From the NCBI RefSeq assembly GCF_001927285.1, contig NZ_MSIG01000006.1:186001-250000 (forward strand): a DNA stretch of 64,000 nt. Reading direction: 5' to 3'. The notes below the pieces were generated by a model. The model ran no database searches. It was not told where the DNA came from and saw nothing but the letters and a program-made list of their open reading frames with translations. The stretch is from Mongoliimonas terrestris. GTDB taxonomy: Bacteria; Pseudomonadota; Alphaproteobacteria; Rhizobiales; Pleomorphomonadaceae. This document shows, in pieces, positions 17,414 through 26,853 of this stretch; the stretch's first letter is position 1, and each line of letters begins with the position of its first letter. Both the position numbers and the translations under genes were made by a program.

Positions 17414-18826
17414 ATGAGCATAGCATACAATTTTTGCCGGGACCGGCAGGGCGTGGTCGTGGTCGCCTTCGCGATCATGCTGGTGCCACTCCTCACGGCG
17501 GTAGGCGTCTCCGTCGACTACGCCTACGCCGGGCGCGTGCAGCGGCAATTGCAGGACGTTTCGGATGGGGCCGTGCTGGCGGCGGCCCGGGTCTACATGA
17601 AGACCGGTTCTGAAGACGGCTTGCGCGCGGCCGTTGAGACCTTCATGGCGGCGAACGACGGCAAGACCGTCGCGCCCACCCTTGTCGACGATCCGTCTGT
17701 GGATGGCGCCGGCGCCGAGATCTGCATAACGCTTGAGGATTCCGCACCGACGGCTTTCCTCGGGATGGTGTCCATCGACACGGTGGACGTGGGCGCGCAG
17801 TCGTGCGCCATCATCGCCACCAACCAGAACGTGGAGATCTCGCTCGTTCTCGACGTCTCGTCCTCGATGATCGAAAACAACCGCTTCGATCCGATGGTGA
17901 AGGCGGTCGACGAGTTCCTCAAGGTGTTCCAGTCCGACCAGACCCTCAACAAGCGGACGAAGATCGCCATCGTGCCGTTCTCGAGCCGCGTCAGCATCGG
18001 CATGACGCGGACAAGCTGGCTGACCGCGCCGACGGGCGCCTCGGCCGTGCCCGACCGCTGGACGAACCCGACGGCGCACTACTCCTCTAGCTTCAAGAAG
18101 ATCCTGTGGGTCGATGGCCAGACGCCGACCATGTACAACGGCAAGAACTACTACTGGATGGGCTGTATCGAACCGCGCTCGGACGTGGAGATCCATACGA
18201 CGGGAAAAATCGGCACCCACGGCCTGACGGATTCTCCGCCAGCGACTGCCCCCTTCTGGGCGATGGACCACAACGCGGAGTCCAGCAAGAGCTTCTGCCC
18301 GCCGCCGATCGTGTCGCTCTCGTCCGATTTCGCGGCGCTTCGGACGGCCGTTGCGGCGCTCACCTCGCAGGGCTCCACCCGCCTCGACGCCGGCATGACC
18401 GCCGGGTGGTACACGCTGTCGCCCAAGTGGCGCGGTGTGTTCGCCGACGCCACCGCGCCGCTCGACTACGGCTCCAAGGTCCAGAAGATCGTGGTGTTCA
18501 TGACGGACGGGCAGATGAACGTTCAACACGGCAGCAGCAGCGGCAAACTCGACTGGCTGTGCGAGTTCAACAAGACATCCAGCTGCAACAGCGTCGCCAA
18601 CACGCATCTGCAGACCGTGTGCACGGCCATGAAGTCCGCCGGGATCCTGGTCTTCACCGTGTCCTATGACGGGGACGCGGATCTGGAGAACATGCGGACA
18701 TGCGCAACGTCCGCCGCCCACCAGTACACCGCATCGAAGACCCTGACCGCCACGGACTACATCGGCACCATCTACACCGAGATCGCCGAATCGATCCGCA
18801 GCGAGATGCTGCGCCTTTCGCACTGA
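17414..18826 (+). CDS. TadG-like pilus-assembly / von Willebrand factor A protein
   Basis: A 470-residue protein with a Tad-type N-terminus: a short cytoplasmic lead RDRQGVVVVAFAIML and one membrane helix (about 13-35), then YAYAGRVQRQLQDVSDGAVLAAA, typical of TadE/TadG minor pilins. A von Willebrand A domain (143-460) has an intact metal site DVSSS at 147-151, with GSTRLDAGM and MTDGQ as further elements. It is preceded by an AT-rich spacer (17253-17413) that probably holds its promoter. No other tad or flp gene is nearby, so it may act with a distant Tad locus or independently on the surface. Confidence 0.85.
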   Translation: MSIAYNFCRDRQGVVVVAFAIMLVPLLTAVGVSVDYAYAGRVQRQLQDVSDGAVLAAARVYMKTGSEDGLRAAVETFMAANDGKTVAPTLVDDPSVDGAGAEICITLEDSAPTAFLGMVSIDTVDVGAQSCAIIATNQNVEISLVLDVSSSMIENNRFDPMVKAVDEFLKVFQSDQTLNKRTKIAIVPFSSRVSIGMTRTSWLTAPTGASAVPDRWTNPTAHYSSSFKKILWVDGQTPTMYNGKNYYWMGCIEPRSDVEIHTTGKIGTHGLTDSPPATAPFWAMDHNAESSKSFCPPPIVSLSSDFAALRTAVAALTSQGSTRLDAGMTAGWYTLSPKWRGVFADATAPLDYGSKVQKIVVFMTDGQMNVQHGSSSGKLDWLCEFNKTSSCNSVANTHLQTVCTAMKSAGILVFTVSYDGDADLENMRTCATSAAHQYTASKTLTATDYIGTIYTEIAESIRSEMLRLSH

Positions 18827-18880
18827 TCCAGGACCTCGATCGGGCGGATCCGGGGTGGGGATTCTGGAGTGAGAGAGTTT

Positions 18881-18956
18881 TGGTGAGCGCGCTGGGACTC
18901 GAACCCAGGACCCCATGATTAAAAGTCACGTGCTCTACCGACTGAGCTACGCGCTC
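18881..18956 (-). tRNA. tRNA-Lys (anticodon TTT)
   Basis: A complete 76-base cloverleaf. The acceptor stem GAGCGCG pairs perfectly with CGCGCTC, the D arm is GCTC/GAGC, the anticodon loop CTTTTAA gives TTT, and the T arm is CTGGG-TTCGAAT-CCCAG. The discriminator is A and CCA is encoded. No integrase or duplicated 3' end is seen nearby, so the gene is not an occupied attachment site. Confidence 0.98.
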
Positions 18957-19103
18957 CCCTGCCGCTTGCCCTTGATGGGCGGTGCCGGTGGTGGCCGGCG
19001 GGTGGGCGAGGGGTCGGCTCGCCCGCGGACGGCCCTTCCTATACGCAAGCGCGAACGGTTCCGCAACAAGGGGAGGGCGGGCGCGGTGGGGCGCGCAGCA
19101 CGC

Positions 19104-19604
19104 TCAGAGTTTCGGCTTCGCCATCAGCTTTTCCAGGATGCCGAGAAGAACCGCCGAGACGACGAAGGCCATGTGCAGGATGGTCAGCCACATGATCCGG
19201 TCGTTCTGGTACTTGTCCGCGTTGAGGAAGACCTGGAGCAGGTGGATGGACGAGATCGCCACGATGGAGGAGGCCACCTTGATCTTCAGGCTGCCGCTGT
19301 CGAGCTTGCCGAGGAAGGAGATGTCGGCCTCGTCGTTGTCGAACCGGCTGACGAAGTTCTCGTAGGACGAGATCATCACCATGACGAGGAGGCTCGCCAC
19401 CAGCGCGGCGTCGATCAACGCCAGCATGGCGAGAATCATCTCCGCGTCGCTGAGGGTGAAGACGTTGGCGGCGACCTTCCAGAGCTTCTTGAGGAAGGAG
19501 ACCGCGTAGACCGCCAGGGCGAGTCCCAGGCCGACATAGAAGACGACGAGAACGAAGCGGCTGGCGAGAATCACGCGTTCGATAAAGATCTCGAGAGACT
19601 TCAA
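19104..19604 (-). CDS. YqhA / UPF0114 family membrane protein
   Basis: A 166-residue protein with four predicted membrane helices, matching the YqhA/TIGR00645 family in length and in its start LEIFIERVILASRFVLV. The TTG at 19604 is preferred because a perfect GAGGAG lies six bases upstream and the protein then begins like its family members; the frame stays open to a GTG at 19628. The family's function is not established. Stand-alone gene, convergent with nothing and followed by tRNA-Lys on the same strand. Confidence 0.9.
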   Translation of the reverse strand: MKSLEIFIERVILASRFVLVVFYVGLGLALAVYAVSFLKKLWKVAANVFTLSDAEMILAMLALIDAALVASLLVMVMISSYENFVSRFDNDEADISFLGKLDSGSLKIKVASSIVAISSIHLLQVFLNADKYQNDRIMWLTILHMAFVVSAVLLGILEKLMAKPKL

Positions 19605-20180
19605 GGGTGGCTCCTCAAAGGACGGCACGAAAGGACGGCAGTGTCGGGCGGAGGCGTCGGCTTGGCTGTGGACGAACGGTGCAAGGTCTGGGGATGGGGC
19701 GTGGGTGGGCGGTGGTCAAGCGCGCCGCGAACGGGCGGTCGGGACGGGGAAAACCCGCGGGAAAAGGCTGGGGATGACCGGTGGACGGGCAGGGAAAAAC
19801 CCTGGGGACGGCCGATCGGAAGCCCCCGGCGCTTCCGGCCGATCGCCCATGGGTGAAGGACTAGCTCGCGTCCGTGTCGGCGTCGAGACAGCGCACCGTC
19901 GCAGGCCGGCTTGACTTCGCGGGCGGCGTCCGGCTTTTAAGCGGTTGCTTAATTGCCTGGGGTTCGATCGGCGTCCGCATTGCCACCGATCGGCGCGGCT
20001 TCAGGGCGAGGCGCTGCGGCCTGTCGGGCGGCTCCTTGCCGGCCCGTCGTCGTCACGTCATCGGAACGGTGTTCGGTGCCGGCGCGTTCGGCGGTGCCGG
20101 CTGGCCCGGAACGGGGCGCCGGGCGCCACCCATGCCGGCGATCCGCGGCCGGCTTATTCCTTCTCACTCGGGGACGTCCC
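19605..20180. other. Long intergenic region, mostly featureless
   Basis: About 576 bases between the divergent yqhA-like and MFS genes. A G-rich stretch runs through 19675-19800 and a short hairpin (GGAAGC 19818-19823 with GCTTCC 19831-19836) is present. No convincing coding frame, RNA gene or repeat was seen; promoters for both genes must lie here. Confidence 0.5.
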
Positions 20181-21362
20181 GTGCCTTTGTTCATTCGGAT
20201 CGGTGCTGCCTTCTTCCTCAACGCCTTCCTCCTCGGCAGTTGGCTCACCCGCGTGCCGGATGTGATGGAGACGCTTGGCCTTTCCAAGGCCGAGATGGGC
20301 CTTGCGCTCACGGCCGGGCCGATCGGCACGCTGGCGGTGCTCCCCTTCGTCGGGCGCTGGATCGACCGGACCTCGCCGGCGGCGGTGTTCATCGCCTCCG
20401 GCATCGGCCTGTCGCTGGCGCTGCTGCCGATCGCGCTCGCGCCGAACGGCATTCTTCTGACGGTGGCGATCTTCATCGCAGGTGTCACCAACGCCGGGAT
20501 GGAGGTGGCGCAGAACGCCGCCGCCGACCGGTCCGAGAAGGCGGACGGCCGCAAGGTGATGGCGCGCTGCCACGGGTTCTGGAGCCTCGGCATCATGGCG
20601 GGCGCGCTGGTAGCGGGCGCCGCCGGGCAGTTCGGCATCGGCTACGGGGCGCACTTTCCGGCGGTGGCGGCGGTGGCCGTGCTGGCGACCGTGGGCCTGA
20701 TGTGGGTGCTTCCGCCGGTGGTCTTCCGGCCGCCGCCGACGGCCGGGGACGCGGGCGAGCCGGGACCGGTGTTCGCGCTGCCGGGCCGGGCGGTGCTCGG
20801 CGCCTGCCTGATGGCGATCGGCGTGACGCTGGCCGAGGGGGCCTTCTACGACTGGGGCACGCTGTTCCTGCGCCAGGATCTCGGCGCCTCACCGCTCGCC
20901 GCGGGCGTCGGCTACGCGTGCTTCGCGGTCGCCATGGCGGCGGGACGCTTCTCCGGCGACGCGATCCGCGAGCGGTTCGAGGCGCCGGTGATCGTCCGCG
21001 CGTGCGCCGTGGCGGCGGGCATCGGGCTCGTCGGCTTCGTGCTGGCGCCGACGGTGCCGCTCGCCTGCGCGGCGCTGGTCGTGCTCGGGGCCGGGGTGTC
21101 GCTGGTGTTCCCGCTGGCGGTGAGCGCCGTCGCCGACCGCAGCGGGGCGAGTGCGGCCTCCAACATGGCGGGCCTGTCGCTGGCCGTGATGGCGGCGCTG
21201 TTGACGGCACCGCCGCTGATCGGCTTCCTCGCCGAGGTGGCGGGCCTCGGCACCGCCTTCCTGGCGCTGTTGCCCGCCGTGGTGATGACCGGCTTCCTCG
21301 CGGGCCATTCCCGGGCGGTGCGGACGCCGCAAACGCTGAAGGCCTGCCCGGAGGCGGCCTGA
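20181..21362 (+). CDS. MFS transporter, YbjJ/FucP-like
   Basis: A 393-residue protein with twelve predicted helices. The start FFLNAFLLGSWLTRVPDVMETLGLSKAEMGLAL and the segment NAGMEVAQNAAADRSEKADGRKVMARCHGFWSLG match the YbjJ-type subgroup of the major facilitator superfamily. GTG 20181 begins immediately before helix one; there is no good ribosome binding site upstream, so the start is less certain than the gene. The substrate is unknown. The following quinone oxidoreductase gene is on the same strand but 99 bases away. Confidence 0.9.
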   Translation: MPLFIRIGAAFFLNAFLLGSWLTRVPDVMETLGLSKAEMGLALTAGPIGTLAVLPFVGRWIDRTSPAAVFIASGIGLSLALLPIALAPNGILLTVAIFIAGVTNAGMEVAQNAAADRSEKADGRKVMARCHGFWSLGIMAGALVAGAAGQFGIGYGAHFPAVAAVAVLATVGLMWVLPPVVFRPPPTAGDAGEPGPVFALPGRAVLGACLMAIGVTLAEGAFYDWGTLFLRQDLGASPLAAGVGYACFAVAMAAGRFSGDAIRERFEAPVIVRACAVAAGIGLVGFVLAPTVPLACAALVVLGAGVSLVFPLAVSAVADRSGASAASNMAGLSLAVMAALLTAPPLIGFLAEVAGLGTAFLALLPAVVMTGFLAGHSRAVRTPQTLKACPEAA

Positions 21363-21461
21363 CGGCGGGCTGCCGGATCGCGGCCGCGTCGAGAAGGCTT
21401 TCACCTTGGCCGGCGAATGCTTTAGCGTCCGCGGATCGACTCGCGATCCGTGGAGAATGCC

Positions 21462-22430
21462 ATGAAAGCCGTTCGCGTCACCGAGACCGGGGGCCCCGAG
21501 GTGCTGCAGCTCGTCGACATCGACGTGCCGTCGCCCGGACCCGGCGAGGCCCTGGTGCGCCACACGGCGATCGGGGTGAACTTCATCGACACCTATTTCC
21601 GGGCCGGCCTCTACCCGACGGACCTGCCCTTCATTCCGGGTGCCGAGGCGGCCGGCGTGGTGGAGGCGGTGGGGGAGGGCGTGACCACCGTGAAGCCCGG
21701 CGACCGGGTGGCCTACGCGGGATCGGTCGGCGCCTATGCGGAAAAGCGGATGATGGCGGCGGACCGGCTGGTGCCGGTGCCGGACGGGGTGGACGACCGC
21801 ACCGCGGCGGCGGTGCTCCTGAAGGGGCTGACGGCGCAGTTCCTGCTGACGCGGACGTTTCCGGTGCAGCCCGAACACACCGTGCTCTTCCACGCGGGCG
21901 CCGGCGGCGTCGGCCTGATCGCCGGCCAGTGGCTGAACGCGATCGGCTGCACGTCGATCGCCACCGTGGGGTCCGACGACAAGGCCGAGATCGCCAAGGC
22001 GGCGGGCTATACCCACGTGATCAACTACAGCACCGAGGACTTCGTGGCGCGGGTGGCGGAACTGACCGAGGGCGCCAAGGCCGACGTGGTCTATGACAGC
22101 GTGGGCAAGGATACCTTCCCGGGCTCGCTGGACTGCCTGAAGATGCGCGGGATGTTCGTCTCGTTCGGCAACGCCTCCGGCCCGGTGCCGCCGTTCGACA
22201 TGCTGACGCTGTCGCGCAAGGGCTCGCTGTTCGCGACCCGGCCGACGCTGTTCCACTATGTGGCCAAGCGCGAGGAGCTGCTGGCCGCGGCGGCGGACCT
22301 CTTCGACAAGGTCGCGGCGGGCGTGGTGCGGCCGGAGATCGGCCAGACCTTCGCGCTCGACGACGTGGTGGCATGCCACCAGGCGCTTGCCGGACGGGGC
22401 ACCCGGGGCGCGACGCTGCTGCTGCCGTGA
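21462..22430 (+). CDS. Quinone oxidoreductase / zinc-independent alcohol dehydrogenase family
   Basis: A 322-residue medium-chain dehydrogenase of the QOR type: GroES-like N-terminal domain (1-120) and a Rossmann domain with HAGAGGVGLIAGQW at the NADPH site. The residues that bind structural and catalytic zinc in alcohol dehydrogenases are absent, as expected for NADPH:quinone reductases. The family reduces quinones or alpha,beta-unsaturated carbonyls and is usually a detoxification enzyme. ATG 21462 was chosen because MKAVRV is the family start and GGAG lies upstream; a GTG at 21450 is in frame. Confidence 0.93.
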   Translation: MKAVRVTETGGPEVLQLVDIDVPSPGPGEALVRHTAIGVNFIDTYFRAGLYPTDLPFIPGAEAAGVVEAVGEGVTTVKPGDRVAYAGSVGAYAEKRMMAADRLVPVPDGVDDRTAAAVLLKGLTAQFLLTRTFPVQPEHTVLFHAGAGGVGLIAGQWLNAIGCTSIATVGSDDKAEIAKAAGYTHVINYSTEDFVARVAELTEGAKADVVYDSVGKDTFPGSLDCLKMRGMFVSFGNASGPVPPFDMLTLSRKGSLFATRPTLFHYVAKREELLAAAADLFDKVAAGVVRPEIGQTFALDDVVACHQALAGRGTRGATLLLP

Positions 22431-22617
22431 GGGGGCGCAGGCGCGGGCCGATCGGGGGGAAGAAGTGTCGCGGCCTTGCAGACCATCTCTGGTTGGAAGA
22501 TGTTGATTCCGTGCTTTCGCGGATGGCCCCTTGCGTGAGATCGTTTTTTCGGCAGGGTGAGAAAAGCGGCGCGCGCGGCGTTGGAGGGCTTCCGCGCCGT
22601 TTGTCGAGGAGGTGAGT

Positions 22618-22974
22618 TTGGGCCGACTGACGACGCATGTACTCGACACGGCATCGGGCCTGCCCGCCGCCGGCCTGACCGCCCGGCTGGTGCGGATCGG
22701 CCCGGACGGCGACGCGACGCCGATCAAGACGGTGGTGACCAACGACGACGGCCGGGTGGACGCGCCCATCCTGGACGGGGACGCGATGACGGTCGGGACC
22801 TACGAGCTGCGCTTCGAGGCGGGATCCTACCTGCGCGCGGCCGGCCATGCCCTGCCGGAGCCGGCCTTCCTCGACGTGATCCCGATCCGTTTCGGCATCG
22901 CGGATCCGGGGCGCCACTATCACGTGCCCTTGCTCCTGTCGCCCTACGGCTACAGCACCTACCGGGGGAGCTGA
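22618..22974 (+). CDS. uraH: 5-hydroxyisourate hydrolase (transthyretin-like)
   Basis: A 118-residue enzyme of the transthyretin-related family, hydrolysing 5-hydroxyisourate in the uric acid pathway. Both signature ends are present: the N-terminal [12 protein letters not shown] and the C-terminal tetrapeptide YRGS. The TTG at 22618 is preferred because AGGAGG lies five bases before it; a GTG at 22612 overlaps that site. Only three bases separate it from xdhA, so it heads a purine-degradation operon. Urate oxidase itself is not in the window. Confidence 0.93.
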   Translation: MGRLTTHVLDTASGLPAAGLTARLVRIGPDGDATPIKTVVTNDDGRVDAPILDGDAMTVGTYELRFEAGSYLRAAGHALPEPAFLDVIPIRFGIADPGRHYHVPLLLSPYGYSTYRGS

Positions 22975-22977
22975 CCG

Positions 22978-24474
22978 ATGCGCGACAGCGTCCGTTTCAT
23001 CCGCCAGGGCCGGGTCGTCGAATTGAAGAGCTTCGGCCCGACCGAAACCCTGCTCGATCATCTGCGCCTCACCGAGCGCGCCTGCGGCACCAAGGAAGGC
23101 TGCAACGAGGGCGACTGCGGCGCCTGCACCGTGGCCGTCGGCACCCACGAGGACGGCAAGGTCGTCTACCGGCCGGTGAACGCCTGCATCCTCTTCGTCG
23201 GCCAACTCGACGGAAAGGAGATCGTCACGGTGGAGGACATCGCCGGGTCCGGCGGGCTCCATCCGGTGCAGCAGGCCATGGTGGACCACCATGGATCGCA
23301 GTGCGGCTTCTGCACGCCGGGCATCGTGATGAGCCTGTTCGCGCTCTACCAGGACGCCGGCCGCGCTACGCCGCCGCCGCGCGCGGTGATCGACGAGTGG
23401 CTCTCCGGCAACCTTTGCCGCTGCACCGGCTACCGGCCGATCGTGGAGGCGGCGCGGACGGCGCTGTCCGCGCCGCCGGACGACATGTTCACCCGCTCAG
23501 CCGAGGCGACCGGCGGGGTGCTGCAGTTCCTGGCCGACGCGGAGGACGTGTTCGTCGGGACGGATCAGCGCTTCTTCGCGGCGCCGCGCTCGGTGGAGGC
23601 GCTCGCCGCGCTCTACGAACGCCATCCGGACGCCACGCTGGTGGCCGGCGCGACGGACGTGGGGCTCTGGATCACCAAGCAGTTCCGGCCGGTGGAGAAG
23701 GTCATCCACCTCGGCCGGGTCGACGGGCTGGACCGGATCGAGGACGTGGGGCCAGCGGTCATCATCGGCGCGACGGCTACCTACGAGGCGGCGACGGACG
23801 CGCTTGCGGGCATCGACCCGGACATCGGCGCGGTGGTGCGGCGGATCGGCTCGCGGCAGGTGCGGGCGTCGGGCACGATCGGCGGCAACATCGCCAACGG
23901 CTCGCCGATCGGCGACACGCCGCCCATGCTGATCGCCCTCGGGGCGACGCTGGAGCTCGTCTCGGCCAAGGCCAACCGGGCGGTGCCGCTGGAGGACTTC
24001 TTCATCGCCTACGGCCGGCAGGACCGGCAGCCGGGCGAGTTCGTGGCCGGCGTGCTGGTGCCGAAGCTGAAGGCCGGCCAGGTGTTCCGGGCCTACAAGA
24101 TCAGCAAGCGGTTCGACCAGGACATCAGCGCCGTGATGGGCGCCTTCCTGTTCACGCTCGCCGACGGGGTGATCACCGAGGCGCGCATCGCCTTCGGCGG
24201 GCTCGCGGGCACGCCCAAGCGGGCGGCGGCCGTGGAGGCCCGGCTCATCGGCGTGGCGCCCGGCTCGGCGGCGGCGTGGAGCCCGGCCATGGAGGCCTTC
24301 GCGGAGGACTTCCAGCCGCTCACCGACATGCGGGCGAGCGCGCACTACCGGCTGGAGACGGCCCGGGCGCTGCTCGGCAAGGCGCTTCTTGAAACAGCCG
24401 GGGCGCCGACCACGCGCACCCGTGTCATCGGCCAGCGCGAAGCGCGGCAGGAGGGTGCCCATGTCGGCGCTTGA
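22978..24474 (+). CDS. xdhA: Xanthine dehydrogenase small subunit (Fe-S and FAD)
   Basis: A 498-residue subunit. A plant-type [2Fe-2S] domain has Cys36, Cys42, Cys47 and Cys50 (CGTKEGCNEGDCGAC); a second [2Fe-2S] domain carries CGFCTPG and CRCTGYRP; the C-terminal FAD domain (about 185-470) has ASGTIGGNIANGSPIGD. It passes electrons from the molybdenum site in XdhB to NAD+, oxidising hypoxanthine and xanthine to urate in the cytoplasm. It overlaps xdhB by 14 bases. Confidence 0.96.
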   Translation: MRDSVRFIRQGRVVELKSFGPTETLLDHLRLTERACGTKEGCNEGDCGACTVAVGTHEDGKVVYRPVNACILFVGQLDGKEIVTVEDIAGSGGLHPVQQAMVDHHGSQCGFCTPGIVMSLFALYQDAGRATPPPRAVIDEWLSGNLCRCTGYRPIVEAARTALSAPPDDMFTRSAEATGGVLQFLADAEDVFVGTDQRFFAAPRSVEALAALYERHPDATLVAGATDVGLWITKQFRPVEKVIHLGRVDGLDRIEDVGPAVIIGATATYEAATDALAGIDPDIGAVVRRIGSRQVRASGTIGGNIANGSPIGDTPPMLIALGATLELVSAKANRAVPLEDFFIAYGRQDRQPGEFVAGVLVPKLKAGQVFRAYKISKRFDQDISAVMGAFLFTLADGVITEARIAFGGLAGTPKRAAAVEARLIGVAPGSAAAWSPAMEAFAEDFQPLTDMRASAHYRLETARALLGKALLETAGAPTTRTRVIGQREARQEGAHVGA

Positions 24475-26809
24475 GAGCGATCCGGACGGCCTGCGCGACG
24501 ACAGCCAGGAGGGCGTGTTCTCCGTTGTCCGCCAGCCGGTGCGCCACGACAGCGCGGTGAAGCACGTCACCGGGCAGGCGATCTACATCGACGACATGCG
24601 CGAGCCGGAAGGCACGCTGCACGTGGCGCCGGGCTTCTGCCGGCAGATCGCCAGGGGCCGGTTCACCGCCGTCGACCTCGACCCGGTGCGCGCCTTTCCG
24701 GGCGTGGTGACGGTGCTGACCGCCGCCGACGTGCCGGGCGTCAACGACTGCTCGCCGTCGATCGGCGGCGACCCGATCTTCTCCGAAGGCGTGGTGGAGT
24801 TCTGGGGGCAGGTGGTGTTCGCCGTGGTGGCGACCACGCGCGACGCGGCCCGGCGCGCGGCGACGCTCGCCCGCTTCGAGGTGGTGACGGAGACGCCCGC
24901 CATCACGGTGGCGGACGCGCGGGCCGCGGACATCCACGTGCTGCCCGAATACCGCTTCGGCCGCGGCGACGTGGAGGCGGTGCTCGCCGACAGTCCGAAG
25001 CGCCTGGACGGGCGGATGGTGATCGGCGGCCAGGAGCACTTCTACCTGGAGGGCCAGATCGCCTTCGCGCTGCCGGGTGAGGACGGGGACATGCACGTCC
25101 ATTCGTCCACCCAGCACCCGACGGAGGTGCAGCACCTGGTGGCGAAGGCGCTCGCCGTTCCGGACGCGGCGGTGACGGCCGAGGTGCGGCGCATGGGCGG
25201 CGGTTTCGGCGGCAAGGAGAGCCAGGCGAGCCAGTGGGCGGTGATCGCGGCGCTGGCGGCGGCCAAGACGCGCCGGCCGTGCAAGCTCCGGCTCGATCGC
25301 GACGACGACATGGTGATGACCGGCAAGCGCCACGACGACGTGGCGGAGTTCGCCGTCGGCTACGACGCGGACGGGCGGGTGACGGCGACGCGGATGGATT
25401 TCTACGCCCGCTGCGGCTACTCGGCCGACCTGTCGCTCGGCGTCAACGACCGGACCATGTTCCACGCGGACAACGCCTACTTCTACCCGGCGGTGCGCAT
25501 CCTCTCCCAGCGACTGAAGACCAACACGGTCTCCAACACCGCCTTCCGGGGCTTCGGCGGCCCGCAAGGGGTGCTGGCGGCGGAACGCATGATGGACGCC
25601 ATCGCGGTGGAGACCGGGCTCGACCCGCTGGAGGTGCGCAAGCGCAACATCTACGGGCCCGACCGGGACGTGACGCCCTACGGCATGAAGGTGGAGGACA
25701 ACGTTCTTCCCGAGATCATCGCCGAGTTGGAGCGGACGTCCGACTACGCGGCGCGGCGGGCGGAGGTGAAGGCCTTCAACAGCCGCAACCGGATCCTGAA
25801 GAAGGGCCTCGCCTTCACGCCGCTGAAGTTCGGCATCTCCTTCACGCTCGTCCACCTCAATCAGGCGGGGGCGCTCGTTCACGTCTATACGGACGGGTCG
25901 GTGCACCTCAACCACGGCGGCACCGAGATGGGGCAGGGGCTGAACACCAAGGTCGCCCAGGTGGTGGCCGAGGAGTTCGGGCTGACCCTCGACCGGGTGA
26001 AGATCACCGCCACCACGACCGGCAAGGTGCCCAACACGGCGCCGACGGCGGCCTCGTCCGGCACCGACATCAACGGCATGGCGGCGCAGATCGCCTGCCG
26101 GCAGATCAAGGCGCGGCTCGTCGCCTTCGTCGCCAACGAGTTCGGGACGCCGGAGGACCAGATCGCCTTCCGGGACGGTCAGGTGATCATCGGCAACGGC
26201 TCGGTACCGTTCACCGAGGTGGTCAAGAAGGCCTTCATCGCCCGCATCCAGCTTTCGTCGGCCGGCTACTACAAGACGCCGAAGATCACCTGGAACCGCG
26301 ACCGCGCGGAGGGCCGGCCCTTCCTCTACTTCGCCTACGGGGCGGCCTGCTCGGAGGTGACGATCGACACCATGACGGGCGAGATGAAGGTGGACCGGGT
26401 CGACATCCTGCACGACGTGGGCAAGTCGCTGAATCCGGCCATCGACATCGGCCAGATCGAGGGTGGGTTCGTGCAGGGGATGGGGTGGGTGACCACCGAG
26501 GAATTGTGGTGGGACGACAAGGGGCGGCTGCGCACCCACGCGCCCTCCACCTACAAGATCCCGTGCGCCTCCGACGTGCCGGACGCCTTCAACGTGGCGC
26601 TCTACGACAGCCCCGGCAACCGGGAGATCACCATCTTCCGGTCGAAGGCGGTGGGCGAGCCGCCGCTGATGCTGGCCGCCTCGGTGTTCTCCGCCGTGTT
26701 CGACGCGGTGGCGAGCCTGAAGCCGGGGGTGATCCCGCCGCTCGACGCGCCGGCGACGCCGGAGGCCATCATGCGCGCCGTCACGGCCATGCGCCGGGCG
26801 GAGGTTTGA
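24461..26809 (+). CDS. xdhB: Xanthine dehydrogenase large subunit (molybdopterin-binding)
   Basis: A 782-residue molybdenum subunit with the expected sequence of sites: HVTGQAIYIDDM near the start, GGQEHFYLEGQ, GGGFGGKE, FRGFGGPQG and, near the end, KAVGEPPLML, whose Glu is the catalytic base. The set identifies a xanthine dehydrogenase rather than a CO or aldehyde dehydrogenase. ATG 24461 has GGAGG five bases upstream and lies inside the end of xdhA, giving translational coupling. Confidence 0.96.
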   Translation: MSALESDPDGLRDDSQEGVFSVVRQPVRHDSAVKHVTGQAIYIDDMREPEGTLHVAPGFCRQIARGRFTAVDLDPVRAFPGVVTVLTAADVPGVNDCSPSIGGDPIFSEGVVEFWGQVVFAVVATTRDAARRAATLARFEVVTETPAITVADARAADIHVLPEYRFGRGDVEAVLADSPKRLDGRMVIGGQEHFYLEGQIAFALPGEDGDMHVHSSTQHPTEVQHLVAKALAVPDAAVTAEVRRMGGGFGGKESQASQWAVIAALAAAKTRRPCKLRLDRDDDMVMTGKRHDDVAEFAVGYDADGRVTATRMDFYARCGYSADLSLGVNDRTMFHADNAYFYPAVRILSQRLKTNTVSNTAFRGFGGPQGVLAAERMMDAIAVETGLDPLEVRKRNIYGPDRDVTPYGMKVEDNVLPEIIAELERTSDYAARRAEVKAFNSRNRILKKGLAFTPLKFGISFTLVHLNQAGALVHVYTDGSVHLNHGGTEMGQGLNTKVAQVVAEEFGLTLDRVKITATTTGKVPNTAPTAASSGTDINGMAAQIACRQIKARLVAFVANEFGTPEDQIAFRDGQVIIGNGSVPFTEVVKKAFIARIQLSSAGYYKTPKITWNRDRAEGRPFLYFAYGAACSEVTIDTMTGEMKVDRVDILHDVGKSLNPAIDIGQIEGGFVQGMGWVTTEELWWDDKGRLRTHAPSTYKIPCASDVPDAFNVALYDSPGNREITIFRSKAVGEPPLMLAASVFSAVFDAVASLKPGVIPPLDAPATPEAIMRAVTAMRRAEV

Positions 26810-26853
26810 CACGGCTTCGAGGTCGGAGACGATCCTACCAGCCGAGAAAGCGA

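Noticed and set aside
18881..18956. tRNA-Lys as attachment site of an integrated element
   Set aside because: No integrase, no repeat of the tRNA 3' end and no block of foreign genes beside it.
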